This document shows, one piece after another, positions 44,953 to 53,910 of a DNA stretch of 64,000 bases (position 1 is the first letter of the stretch; each line of letters opens with the position of its first letter). The stretch spans positions 1 to 64,000 of the forward strand of contig JAQGMR010000051.1 in the NCBI GenBank assembly GCA_028292265.1. Reading direction: 5' to 3'. The notes beneath the pieces are model-generated. The model was not told the DNA's origin, ran no database searches, and saw only the letters and a program-made list of their open reading frames with translations. Both the position numbers and the translations under genes were made by a program. The stretch is from Herminiimonas sp. (lineage in GTDB: Bacteria; Pseudomonadota; Gammaproteobacteria; Burkholderiales; Burkholderiaceae_D).

Positions 44953-46935
44953 TCACTGCGTTGTGCTCGGTTCATCCGGCGGTGTCCGTGGCACTTCCCC
45001 TGCTCTTGTAGTTTGGCCTTGGTCCGATGCGAATGGGACCGATTGAGGCAGCGCGACAGTCGGCTCTGGAACGGATACCAATACAGGCCCGCGCTCTGTG
45101 GTCGGGTCCAACGCTGATGTTTGCGTCGAGCCGGGCTGAGGTCTAGCTGACGAGGGCACAAGCGACGAAGAAGGAACCAGTCGCGGTCGAACCGTCGGCT
45201 CCGGTGTCGGGACCACTACAGGCGCGCTCGAAACTGGCGATGCAGGAGGTCGACCCGGCGAAGGCGTCGGCGCGATTAGTGGTGCAGACGCAGAACCCGA
45301 CGGGACGCCGCTCGGCTGCCCCTGCAAGTTGGCGCGCGACGCGGGCGGCGCTGCTCCTTCGGCCTTACCCATGAAAAGAACATCGGCCCGATTTGGCACA
45401 ACGTGGTTGTCAGTGGGTAGCGCGATCGCATCGTTAACCGGTTTCACCAGCCGCGGCGTGATCACGAAGATCAATTCAGTCTGATCATTCAAGAACTCAG
45501 TGGAGCGGAACAAGGCGCCCACAATTGGCACCTCGCCCGCGCCAGGGAAGCGGCTAATGGTTTCGGTTACGTTATTGCGGATCAGTCCTGCCACCGCAAA
45601 GCTCTGTCCGTCGTTCAACTGGACCGTGGTATCGACCCGCCGCGTTGTAAGCGAGGGCAGCACGGACGTCACGCCGCCGACCGTGGTGAAAGGAGATCCG
45701 GTCTGCGACAGTTCCGATACTTCCGAAACCAGTTTGAGGTTGATGCGGGTGCCATCCAGCACGGTAGGCATAAACTTTAGGCCGACCCCGAACTCCTTCT
45801 CCTCAAGCGTGATAGTTGCCGCGCCAAAGCCATTGGTTTGTGCAACCGGGATGAAGATCTTTCCGCCGGACAGGAAGCTAGCTTGCTGTCCGCTGATGGC
45901 CATGATGTTTGGTTCAGCGAGCACACGAACCAGGCCATCCTTCTTCTGGGCGTCGATTCCAAGTAGTGAGGCACCGCGCGTGGCAGCGTTGAGCACGCCG
46001 CTTGCAACCGCGTTGCCGCCGCTGACCTGGCCTGCCGCGCTACCGGTGATGCTGGCCGTGCCTGTATTGGGATTGAACTGGCCAAAGACAGCCGGCCCGC
46101 CGCCGATGATGCCGGAAGCTATGCGCGAAGTCATGCCGTCCGCGGAAGTGGAAAGCCGCGTGAAATCGAGCCCAAATCTATCCAGGAGGGTCTTGCTTAC
46201 CTCGGCGATTTTCACCTCAAGCATTACCTGCTGAGGCGTATTGATGCGCAAGAGATTGACTACGCGCTTGCCATCGCCATAGGACGTCGCGATATGCATG
46301 ACGTCATCCAGCCTGAGGGCGTCGCTGACTCTCCCGGTAAGCACGAGGGTATTTTCGGCGCCGCGTACGGTAATGCCAGTCTCTTCAGGCATTACCTCTA
46401 GCAGTTTTGCGCGGAGCGTCTCCGGGTCGAGCGTGACAATAATGTCCTTGACGTGACAGCTGCCATCGGCGCCTTGCAAAACCACATTCATTGAGCCCGC
46501 TTTTTTACCGAGAATGAAGAGCTCGGTCGGACTTAACAGAGTTATGTCCACGTCTGAAATCGAGTCCTCGTTCATTGGTGTGGGAGGTGGTGGCACGGCG
46601 GCGGCACCGCCAGGCGCTGCAGCTTTTCCGGCATCCACCGGCCGCATGGCGCGGCTATTTGAACGGCCGCCGATCACCATGCGCACTACCGGAGCGTCGA
46701 GCTTCAGCACCGTAGTCTTCCCTAGTGAAACGGCGGACGGTTTGTCCATTACAACGGCAGTACAGGGCTTGAGAACAGTCCCTCGCGGGGGCGCTGAAGC
46801 GCCATCCGCCGAACCAGGAGCTTTACCGGCGGATTGCGCATTGCCCGCGGCCGCAAGCGTCGCGATAATGCCTGCCACGAAAAGCGCAACCATGGATGGA
46901 CTTGCTATTTTGTTGGGCACGGTAATGGCTCCCAT
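44953..46935 (-). CDS. rcpA: Tad pilus secretin RcpA/CpaC with long C-terminal tail
   Basis: A 660-aa protein: signal sequence (about 14-36), a pilus/BON N-domain (LSPTELFILGKKAGSMNVVL), then the secretin domain (about 250-530; VLAEPNIMAISGQQASFLSGG ... VDTTVQLNDGQSFAVAGLI ... PIVGALFRS). The last 130 residues are a Pro/Ser/Thr/Val-rich tail that ordinary RcpA/CpaC proteins of 450-550 residues lack. It forms the outer-membrane channel for the Flp pilus. The start is 8 bp after the cpaB stop. Confidence 0.93.
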   Translation of the reverse strand: MGAITVPNKIASPSMVALFVAGIIATLAAAGNAQSAGKAPGSADGASAPPRGTVLKPCTAVVMDKPSAVSLGKTTVLKLDAPVVRMVIGGRSNSRAMRPVDAGKAAAPGGAAAVPPPPTPMNEDSISDVDITLLSPTELFILGKKAGSMNVVLQGADGSCHVKDIIVTLDPETLRAKLLEVMPEETGITVRGAENTLVLTGRVSDALRLDDVMHIATSYGDGKRVVNLLRINTPQQVMLEVKIAEVSKTLLDRFGLDFTRLSTSADGMTSRIASGIIGGGPAVFGQFNPNTGTASITGSAAGQVSGGNAVASGVLNAATRGASLLGIDAQKKDGLVRVLAEPNIMAISGQQASFLSGGKIFIPVAQTNGFGAATITLEEKEFGVGLKFMPTVLDGTRINLKLVSEVSELSQTGSPFTTVGGVTSVLPSLTTRRVDTTVQLNDGQSFAVAGLIRNNVTETISRFPGAGEVPIVGALFRSTEFLNDQTELIFVITPRLVKPVNDAIALPTDNHVVPNRADVLFMGKAEGAAPPASRANLQGQPSGVPSGSASAPLIAPTPSPGRPPASPVSSAPVVVPTPEPTVRPRLVPSSSLVPSSARPQPGSTQTSALDPTTERGPVLVSVPEPTVALPQSVPFASDQGQTTRAGEVPRTPPDEPSTTQ

Positions 46936-46943
46936 TATTGTTA

Positions 46944-47789
46944 TTAGAAGCAGTTGAGCACGCGGGACGTGCCCTGTATGACTTCAACACAGGTCGAGGG
47001 CGGTGCTGGTGGCGCTGGCCGAGCACGCGGCTGTACTGGCTTTGCGAGTGCGACCAATTTCACGGGCGGCGCTTCCTCTGGGCCAAATAATTGCCGCTTT
47101 GTGATGCCGACCGTTTTAACCGACTCCTTGTCGACCTGGTTGCGCAGCACCAGGGACAACGTGCCGACACTGCGTGCAAGATCCAGTTTTTCCGAGTCGG
47201 CCGGAGAGAGCTCCAGCGTGACGGCGCTCACCACTTTCGGCTTGGTATCGTCGCGCCCCGCCTCCTGTGCCACCGCAAGCACCAGCACGTGTTCAAGAAC
47301 GGTCTTGCTGATCTGTTTGCTTTCGGCGTTCTTTCCATCTTCCCGGTCCTGCTGTGCGTTGACCATGACGTCGACGTAGGTTCCTGGAAGCGCGAAGCCG
47401 GCTACTCCCACGACGTCATTGACGCGTACCGTCATTGCGCGTTTGCCCTCTGAAATTACGGCGGACAATCCTCCGTGCGTTCCGAGCGGCGCGAGCTTGC
47501 CTTCCAGGAAGGGCTCGCCGCGTAGCACGCTGACTTTGATCACGCGATCCTGCAAAGCTTTCACATCCCGGAAGGCGCCCGGAGGCATCGAACCACTAGG
47601 CCAGTCCACTGTCTGCAGTAGTTGCGGATTAAGCCGGCTACCCATTTCTATGTCAGTGGCCGCTACAACGACCTTGTTTGACGCAACTGCATTTGCCTGA
47701 CGCGCAACCCATCCCGCGGCATACACAGCAGCGGCCAGGCCACTCATCAGTGCAAGCACCAGTAACACTACCGCCTTGATATTTTTCAT
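46944..47789 (-). CDS. cpaB: Flp pilus assembly protein CpaB/RcpC
   Basis: A 281-aa protein: N-terminal membrane helix, SAF domain (about 40-100; VVVAATDIEMGSRLNPQLLQ), RcpC/CpaB domain (GKRAMTVRVNDVVGVAGFALPGTYVDV split over residues 115-145), and a Pro/Ala-rich end with two Cys. GGAG lies 5 bases before ATG. It is periplasmic and works with the secretin. Confidence 0.94.
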   Translation of the reverse strand: MKNIKAVVLLVLALMSGLAAAVYAAGWVARQANAVASNKVVVAATDIEMGSRLNPQLLQTVDWPSGSMPPGAFRDVKALQDRVIKVSVLRGEPFLEGKLAPLGTHGGLSAVISEGKRAMTVRVNDVVGVAGFALPGTYVDVMVNAQQDREDGKNAESKQISKTVLEHVLVLAVAQEAGRDDTKPKVVSAVTLELSPADSEKLDLARSVGTLSLVLRNQVDKESVKTVGITKRQLFGPEEAPPVKLVALAKPVQPRARPAPPAPPSTCVEVIQGTSRVLNCF

Positions 47790-47824
47790 AATGGCTCCGC
47801 CTGATTAAGCGATCCGCGAAAGTC

Positions 47825-48406
47825 CTACCAAAACCCGAGCTGCCGAGCGACCAGATACGCAGCCGAACCGATGGCGATGTTGACGCCGTAAGGTAATTTG
47901 CCGACTGACAGGACGGTTGCAAAGGGAGCGGGTCTTACCCCATTGGTCACAGATAAGGCGAGGTCCTGAGTAACCGCCACGACGTTGGCCACCATCCGGC
48001 CAAGCACCTTGTGGAAAACCGCAAATCCCAAGGCCGTCACGCCGCCCACAATGAATATGAACGCCACAGCAGAGAAAATTGCGGGCGCTCCGAGAAAGGC
48101 GCCTACCATTGCCATCAGCTTTACATCACCGGCGCCGGTGGTTTTGAGCGCATAGAGCGGCAATGTCAGCAGTAGTCCCACTCCCATTCCAAGCAGCGCC
48201 CACAGGAAGCCCTGTTGCGGCGAGGCCGGAGCCAGGCCGTTGTAAAGCAGCGCGAACACAATTCCTGAAGCCGTAAGCCAATTCGGAATACGGAAGGACC
48301 GAACATCGATCACCGCTGCAAGCACCAGCAATGCGATGAGCACGCCAGTACGGACGTCAAAAATAAGCATGCCGAGCAAGGTGAATACTGACGATAGTTC
48401 CTGCAT
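47825..48406 (-). CDS. tadV: Type IV prepilin peptidase TadV/CpaA
   Basis: A polytopic A24 aspartic peptidase, 193 aa from ATG 48406 (AGGA 7 bases upstream); an alternative ATG at 48469 would add 21 residues. Catalytic Asp residues lie in AAVIDVRSFRIPNWL and TTGAGDVKLMA (GxGD variant AGD). It cleaves Flp and TadE/G leaders after Gly. It is first in the tad locus. Confidence 0.9.
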   Translation of the reverse strand: MQELSSVFTLLGMLIFDVRTGVLIALLVLAAVIDVRSFRIPNWLTASGIVFALLYNGLAPASPQQGFLWALLGMGVGLLLTLPLYALKTTGAGDVKLMAMVGAFLGAPAIFSAVAFIFIVGGVTALGFAVFHKVLGRMVANVVAVTQDLALSVTNGVRPAPFATVLSVGKLPYGVNIAIGSAAYLVARQLGFW

Positions 48407-48970
48407 GACGGATCCTGGCGAGTGCGAGGCAGATGTGGAAACTATAGGCATGTGGTTCTCTGCGCACATGGCCTCGCCGTCCTTAGTCGTACAGGACGCT
48501 GCGACTCTTTTATGCGGCATCGAACCGGGACAAAACGACTAGAAAATCAAGCTTGAAAGGCGGGACTGTTCTGCGTTGCAACGCTTTCTCGGCTATGCCT
48601 GCCGCCGCTTTGCGACTTGTTCTTGCGCCGCAGTTTTGAGCCGGTGATGTGGGCCAGGATGCAGGCTTGCTGTCGTCTCACGATCGGTAACGCGGGCGCT
48701 TCGGAGCCGGCAGGAAACGCAATACCACGTGGCCGGTGAGGCAAATTGCGCAGCAGCGGGGCAGGGCTTCGTTGCTTGCAGATCATTGCGACTGCCTGCG
48801 ATCGCCTGCGATTGCCACTGAGGAGGGCTGGGCGTCATAAAGGAAGGGTGACGCGGGAAAATGACCCGGAGGTTAGTGCGAATTCCCAGGGCTGAATCAC
48901 ATTGAACGGTGCAGCAAAAATATCTCTGCGCCGTTCAATGTGCAGCCCGGCAGTAAGGGTTGTGAGCCGC
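48407..48970. other. Intergenic region upstream of tadV, with a long inverted repeat
   Basis: Contains the presumed promoter of the tad locus (near 48410-48600) and downstream sequence of the metallo-hydrolase gene. Its main structure is the inverted repeat 48898-48942, listed separately. Frames here lack a ribosome binding site and a recognisable product. Confidence 0.4.
48898..48942. repeat. 17-bp inverted repeat, 11-nt loop
   Basis: CACATTGAACGGTGCAG (48898-48914) and CTGCGCCGTTCAATGTG (48926-48942) pair with one mismatch (T-G pair in RNA), with an AT-rich loop. It lies 29 bp past the stop of the minus-strand hydrolase gene. No T-run follows, so it may be a hairpin processed in RNA, or an operator. 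Confidence 0.75.
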
Positions 48971-49861
48971 CTATCGGTTGCTGGGCAGGCCAAGCCCCGA
49001 AACATCAACCCCAGCCGCGGCCCTTAGCGAGTGCCCGGTCAACCGCTCGAACTCCACCGGATCATGCGCGCAAAACACTTCAATCTCGTTGCCATGATCC
49101 CGGCGCAATCGGCGCACCCGTTCCTGGTTGCCGAGCCGCGCCTCGCGATCCTTTTCCAGCATGGTTTGATAGAAGCGCAGCCCCGGCGTGCACCAGGGGT
49201 GCTCCAGGTCCATCTCGCGATGGTAAAAATAGGCATCACCAGTCTGCAGCAACCAGCGCTCGGCGGTGCGGATCGCGATACCGGCGTGACCGAAGGTATG
49301 GCCGGGGAGCGGCACCATAAGTATCTCTGGCGGCAAGCCGGGAATATTTCGCACGCACTCAAAACCGTACCAGCCCTCGCCGCGGCCTCTGCCATAAACC
49401 TTCCAGCGATCTCGACTCGACCACTGCTGTGGTCGGAAGCGCTGGCGGTCCATCCAGGTCTTTTGCATCAAGGCGTAGTCGCGTTCCTGCTGCAGCATGT
49501 GGACGGTGGCATTCGGAAAATCGTCCAGGCCGCCGGCATGGTCAAAATCCAGGTGCGTCAACACAATGTGCTGGACGTCAGTGGCGGCGAACCCGAGCTG
49601 CTCTATCTGACGCACCGCAGTCATTTCTTCCCGAAAATCCGGGCTGAGCAATGCCAGGAAAAAACTGCTAAGCCGACTCGCCGGGTTGGCCACGTCGCGT
49701 AGCCCAAAACCGGTGTCGATCAGCACCAGACCCTGTTCAGTTTCGACGAGCAGGCAGTGGCAGCACAATTCGCCACGCCTCGTGAGCGATTGTGTTCGGC
49801 CGTCCATCAACTTTCCACCGAGCGGGCAAGATGAAATGCAATTCAGGTGGTGTACACGCAT
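48971..49861 (-). CDS. Metallo-beta-lactamase-fold hydrolase
   Basis: A 296-aa protein. Zinc motif LTHLDFDHAGG (HxDxDH form), later His in PLPGHTFGHAG and Asp in LQTGDAYFYHRE, as in lactonase-like MBL enzymes. AAGGAG precedes the ATG by 8 bases. Members hydrolyse lactones or thioesters; quorum-quenching activity is conceivable but the sequence does not prove it. The pilin-like gene 50016-50162 is 154 bp upstream on the same strand. Confidence 0.88.
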   Translation of the reverse strand: MRVHHLNCISSCPLGGKLMDGRTQSLTRRGELCCHCLLVETEQGLVLIDTGFGLRDVANPASRLSSFFLALLSPDFREEMTAVRQIEQLGFAATDVQHIVLTHLDFDHAGGLDDFPNATVHMLQQERDYALMQKTWMDRQRFRPQQWSSRDRWKVYGRGRGEGWYGFECVRNIPGLPPEILMVPLPGHTFGHAGIAIRTAERWLLQTGDAYFYHREMDLEHPWCTPGLRFYQTMLEKDREARLGNQERVRRLRRDHGNEIEVFCAHDPVEFERLTGHSLRAAAGVDVSGLGLPSNR

Positions 49862-50015
49862 TGCTGTTCTCCTTGTCGCCATTGGTGTTGACCCGGCTGG
49901 CCGCACTCAGTTCGACGCTTGTACCCGCCACGCGGATGCCCGCTTTTGCGGTATCGGCTGAGTGATTGGACCGGCGAACAGGCAATGCAGTTGCCGGCGC
50001 AATTGCGGGCTCGTC

Positions 50016-50162
50016 TCACGGTGGTCTGCTCAAGGCGAGAAGCGCGAGTATGCAAATGACTGCCACAAGCAAGCCCACCAGTGCCGCCTCCATCATCGAC
50101 AGGCCGCTTTCGTCTGCGAGAAACGCGGAGGTGGCCGCGACGAGACGAGCGACGGTTTGCAT
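50016..50162 (-). CDS. Cryptic Flp-type (class III) prepilin-like small protein
   Basis: A 48-aa protein read from ATG at 50162, with GGAG 5 bases upstream. Residues 1-20 are a leader ending in DESG (Gly20); the sequence G/LSMMEAALVG keeps the Flp-prepilin cleavage pattern with Glu at +5, but has Ala instead of Tyr at +6. A hydrophobic helix (VGLLVAVICILALLALS) and the tail RPP follow. The two true Flp pilins have the same plan with a longer tail. It lies 1.6 kb beyond the prepilin-peptidase gene on the tad strand. I infer a pilin or minor pseudopilin; it could also be a small membrane protein. Confidence 0.6.
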   Translation of the reverse strand: MQTVARLVAATSAFLADESGLSMMEAALVGLLVAVICILALLALSRPP

Positions 50163-50635
50163 ACCGGCTCCAATGGGGGACGGCGACCTCGATTGGCTAG
50201 CGTCGTCGCGTGAAGTGTGCGTGGTGTGGTCATCATTGTGGCGCAGCGGTATCGGCGCCGCCTGAGCAGGAAGTACCTTCCCGGCCAGTCATCAGGTCCC
50301 CTTTTTCGAGACGGAAAGCGGGTCAAAGCGACTACAGTGAAGGACGTTTAATAAAACGCCGTTGTCGTGGAGCAGCGCGTCGCATTGCAATGGCGTGAAT
50401 AGCCAACGGCTCTAAACGTTCCCGCCGCAATCCTCCGACAACAGTTGGCGTTGGGGCGTCAGCACAACTGCGTGAAAAGGTGAGAGACGACTCCTGCGAA
50501 GTGTCTGAACCTGACGCTGCTCCCAACCACCGAGAATAAGCCGCATGCAAACTGGCTGTAGTATTGCGGAGCGCGTCTGCAATTGGCATGGATCCACGTC
50601 GTAAAAATTACCTCTTAAAAACAAAGGGCTTAGAC
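50163..50635. other. Intergenic region between divergent units
   Basis: About 470 bp that should hold promoters for the minus-strand pilin-like/hydrolase pair and the plus-strand molybdenum-enzyme operon. No credible gene, hairpin terminator or long repeat was seen. Confidence 0.4.
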
Positions 50636-51100
50636 ATGACGGTAGCGCTGACGGTAAACGGTAAAAAGCAGACCTCGCCCGCTTCGCCGGACACGCCTCT
50701 GCTTTATGTGCTGCGCAACGATCTGGAATTGAACTCGTGCAAATTCGGCTGCGGGCAAGCGCTTTGCGGCGCCTGCACCGTAATCCACGATGGCAATGCA
50801 ATCCGCTCCTGCGTCACACCGGTTAGTTCTGTTGCAAACGGCGCCGTCACAACGCTGGAAGGCATCGGCGCGGGCGGCAAATTGCATGCGCTGCAAAAGG
50901 CCTTCATCGAAGAACAGGCAGCCCAATGCGGCTTTTGCTCTTCCGGCATGATCATGTCCGCCAAGGTGCTACTGGATTCAAATCGCTCCCCGACCGAAGC
51001 CGACATCCGCAATGCGCTTGCGGGCAACCTTTGTCGCTGTGGCGCGCACAGCCGCATCATCAAGGCAGTGCAGCGCGCCGCGAAGGAGATGCACGCATGA
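50636..51100 (+). CDS. [2Fe-2S] subunit of a molybdenum hydroxylase (IorA-like)
   Basis: A 154-aa protein. Plant-type ferredoxin cluster Cys35, 39, 44 and 47 (SCKFGCGQALCGACT), then a second [2Fe-2S] helical domain with QCGFCSSGM and GNLCRCGAH. This is the small subunit of the aldehyde/xanthine/isoquinoline oxidoreductase family. AAGGG is 9 bases before the ATG. Ends with ATGA overlap onto the large subunit. It has no own signal, so it is probably co-exported with the Tat-carrying large subunit. Confidence 0.93.
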   Translation: MTVALTVNGKKQTSPASPDTPLLYVLRNDLELNSCKFGCGQALCGACTVIHDGNAIRSCVTPVSSVANGAVTTLEGIGAGGKLHALQKAFIEEQAAQCGFCSSGMIMSAKVLLDSNRSPTEADIRNALAGNLCRCGAHSRIIKAVQRAAKEMHA

Positions 51101-53400
51101 ACACCCCTGCGAGCAACACTGCGAGTCTCCCTCCGACCAGTACAGCCACCGCCTCACCGTCCCGCCGGCGATTCCTGAAGCGCGGAGTGGCGTTGACAGT
51201 GGCCTTCTCGCTGCTGCCGGCATTCGACTCGGTGGCGCAACAGCCTGAAGCAAAGCCGCTTCCTGGCAGCCTTCAGAACAATCGCAAGCTCGACGGATGG
51301 CTCCGCATTAACGCGGATGGCACAGTGACCGTTTTTACGGGAAAGGCAGAGCTTGGGCAGGGGATTCTTACTGCGTTGTCTCAGATCGTTGCCGACGAAC
51401 TTGATGTGGCATTCGGCCGGGTCCGCATCGTCTCGGCCGATACGGCGCTGACGCCGAACGAAGGGGTCACCTCAGGCAGCCTTTCCATCGAGAACAGCGG
51501 AACCGCGCTGCGCTATGCCTCGGCCGAAGCGCGCCATCTTCTACTTCGTGCAGCGGCCGAAAAACTGAATGCACCGCAAGAGGACCTGCAGGTGGTTGAC
51601 GGCGTCATCACGGCACCGAACGGCGACAAGGCGAGCTACTGGGAACTCACCGGCGACGCCATGTTGGCCCGCGATGCGAGCGCCTCCATTACGCCCAAGG
51701 CGGCTGGCAAGCATCGCGTGGTTGGCACTGAAGTACAACGCATCGACTTGCCGGGAAAGATGACCGGGGCTCCGTCATATGTGCAGGACATGCGCTTGCC
51801 CGATATGGTGTTCGGGCGGGTTGTGCGCCCTCCGTCGCCGCGCGCGCGGCTGATGTCTTTGGACGACGGGCCAGTGCGGCAGATGCCTGGCGTGATTGCG
51901 GTGGTTGTGGATGGCAGCTTTGTGGCCGTCGCGGCCAACCGTGAGGAGCAGGCGATCGCGGCTATGCAGGCGCTCCGGTCGGCGGCCAAGTGGGAGGAGG
52001 TTCACGACCTTCCGCCATCCGGCGCCGAACTCTTCAAGCACATGAAGACTGCAATGCGAAAGGAAACGTCAATTGCCAGTGACAAGACAGATCCGAGCCC
52101 GCTGCCATCAGGAATTAAGACCGTCCAGGCCGCTTATACGCGCGCGTTCATGTCGCATGCATCGATTGGACCATCTTGCGCCGTTGCGCATCTCCGGGAC
52201 GGCAAGTTGCATGTCTGGAGCCATACGCAGGGTGTGTTCCCTTTGCGCACCGACCTTGCCAAGACGCTCGCCATGAAGCCGGCGGATGTCACCGTTACGC
52301 ACGTCGCCGGTTCGGGTTGCTATGGGCAAAATGGCGCTGACGATGTCGCGCTTGACGCGGCACTTCTGGCGCGGGCCACTGGTGGGCGACCCGTCAAACT
52401 GCAGTGGATGCGCGAAGATGAATTCTCGTGGGCACCGTACGGCTCTGCCATGGCGTTCGAGATGCGCGGCAGTGTTGATTCAGCGGGGCGGATTGTCGAA
52501 TGGAACCACGAGCTGTGGAGCCACGCGCATTCAATGCGTCCCGGCGATCGGGAGGGCAACAACCTGCTGGCATCGTGGTACCTGGAGAAGCCATTCAAGA
52601 TTGGCAGGGGCAAGAACAACCCGCTGCCTGCCGGCGGTGGCGACCGCAATGCCATCCCGCTCTACAACTTCCCGCGTCAGCACATCGTTAATAACCTGCT
52701 GCCCGATATGCCGGTAAGGGTGTCGGCGCTGCGCACGCTCGGCGCCTATGGCAACGTCTTTGCGCTCGAGTCGTTCATGGATGAACTGGCGCTGGCGGCG
52801 AGGGTCGATCCGGTGGAGTTTCGTCTGCGCCATCTGGACGATCCGCGCGCGAAGACAGTCATCGAGACAGTGGCGAAGAAGGCTGCGTGGCATGCAACCC
52901 ATGCTCGCGGGGCGGGGCGCGGAAGGGGCATTGGCTTCGCAAAATACAAGAACCATGCGACCTACGCAGCGGTGGTGGCCGATGTGGAAGTCGATCGAAG
53001 CAGTGGCGCAATTCGCGTCGTGAAATTGTGGGCCGCGGCCGAGGGCGGGCAGATCATCAATCCGAACGGCTTCCGAAACCAGATCGAGGGCGGCATGATC
53101 CAGTCGTCCAGCTGGACATTGTTTGAAGCCGTGAAATTCGGAAGCGCCGGCATGTTGACCAAGTCGTGGCTGGACTACCGAATCATGCGTTTCCCCGAAG
53201 TGCCGGACGTTGAGGTTACGCTGATAGACCGCCCGGACTTGCCGTCTCTTGGCGCCGGGGAAGCCGTGCACGGCCCGACCGTGGCAGCCATTGCCAATGC
53301 GGTGGCTGATGCGTTGGGATCGCGCGTTCGTGAGGTGCCGATGTCTCCCGAGGCAGTCAAGCGGGCCGTCGACGAAGCCCGCAACCTGAAACGAGCATGA
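51097..53400 (+). CDS. Tat-exported molybdopterin-binding hydroxylase large subunit (IorB-like)
   Basis: A 767-aa protein. The N-terminus has a Tat signal SRRRFLKRGVALTVAF (about 22-37). Two aldehyde-oxidase/xanthine-dehydrogenase molybdopterin-binding regions follow; motifs include TGKAELGQGILTALSQIVADE in two parts, GGRPVKLQWMREDEF, and GAGEAVHGPTVAAIANAVADA near the end with the conserved catalytic Glu region GEA. There is no FAD subunit, as in isoquinoline 1-oxidoreductase and membrane-linked aldehyde dehydrogenases, so electrons would go to a cytochrome. The substrate is unknown; no moco-insertion chaperone (XdhC-like) is adjacent. Confidence 0.92.
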   Translation: MNTPASNTASLPPTSTATASPSRRRFLKRGVALTVAFSLLPAFDSVAQQPEAKPLPGSLQNNRKLDGWLRINADGTVTVFTGKAELGQGILTALSQIVADELDVAFGRVRIVSADTALTPNEGVTSGSLSIENSGTALRYASAEARHLLLRAAAEKLNAPQEDLQVVDGVITAPNGDKASYWELTGDAMLARDASASITPKAAGKHRVVGTEVQRIDLPGKMTGAPSYVQDMRLPDMVFGRVVRPPSPRARLMSLDDGPVRQMPGVIAVVVDGSFVAVAANREEQAIAAMQALRSAAKWEEVHDLPPSGAELFKHMKTAMRKETSIASDKTDPSPLPSGIKTVQAAYTRAFMSHASIGPSCAVAHLRDGKLHVWSHTQGVFPLRTDLAKTLAMKPADVTVTHVAGSGCYGQNGADDVALDAALLARATGGRPVKLQWMREDEFSWAPYGSAMAFEMRGSVDSAGRIVEWNHELWSHAHSMRPGDREGNNLLASWYLEKPFKIGRGKNNPLPAGGGDRNAIPLYNFPRQHIVNNLLPDMPVRVSALRTLGAYGNVFALESFMDELALAARVDPVEFRLRHLDDPRAKTVIETVAKKAAWHATHARGAGRGRGIGFAKYKNHATYAAVVADVEVDRSSGAIRVVKLWAAAEGGQIINPNGFRNQIEGGMIQSSSWTLFEAVKFGSAGMLTKSWLDYRIMRFPEVPDVEVTLIDRPDLPSLGAGEAVHGPTVAAIANAVADALGSRVREVPMSPEAVKRAVDEARNLKRA

Positions 53401-53570
53401 CCGGTGAGAGGGACGGTCGGTGCCGTCGGCATCCTCAGATCATGTCGATAATGTCGATATCGCCAATATCGTCGAGAAACCCCGGTGTTTGACGAACATT
53501 GATTGAAGCGCACCGGATCTAATGTCGAGGCATCCTGATCGCTCGCATCAAGTAAGGTCGTCGGCCCACG

Positions 53571-53741
53571 TCAAGGGCCGGTTGGTTCTACCCCGGGCGG
53601 CTCCTGGATTGGCGGCACCTCCGTCGGCAACGGATCCCCAATCCCCGGGTCCTGGTCTGGAATTGGTATTTCATTGGGCGGTGGCTCTGGCGGTTCCTCC
53701 GGAACGATCGGGAACTCGTCGGGTGTTCGGTGGGCTTCCAT
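53571..53741 (-). CDS. Small proline-rich hypothetical protein
   Basis: A 56-aa acidic protein with over a quarter Pro, with PEEPPEPPPNEIPIPDQDPG in the middle. A very strong AAGGAGG lies 9 bases before ATG at 53741, so I choose this start over one 11 codons upstream. No signal peptide or hydrophobic segment. The function is not known; it could be intrinsically disordered. Confidence 0.65.
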   Translation of the reverse strand: MEAHRTPDEFPIVPEEPPEPPPNEIPIPDQDPGIGDPLPTEVPPIQEPPGVEPTGP

Positions 53742-53910
53742 GCTGTCGTTCCTCCTTAGGTGTCTGGCCAGCATACTGGTCGACCTGCACCGTCAACTTG
53801 ATGCCGGTCAGCCACGGCGAGATGGCGCGCGTCGCCTTCGATGCGCGGACACTTTTTATGAAGATTTCCGCCGGAACGGCTCCCGCGTTTTAGGAATGAA
53901 CCACGGCCGC

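Noticed and set aside
49737..49985. Minus-strand 82-codon frame between the pilin-like gene and the MBL gene
   Set aside because: It overlaps the MBL start in another frame, lacks a ribosome binding site and has no recognisable features.
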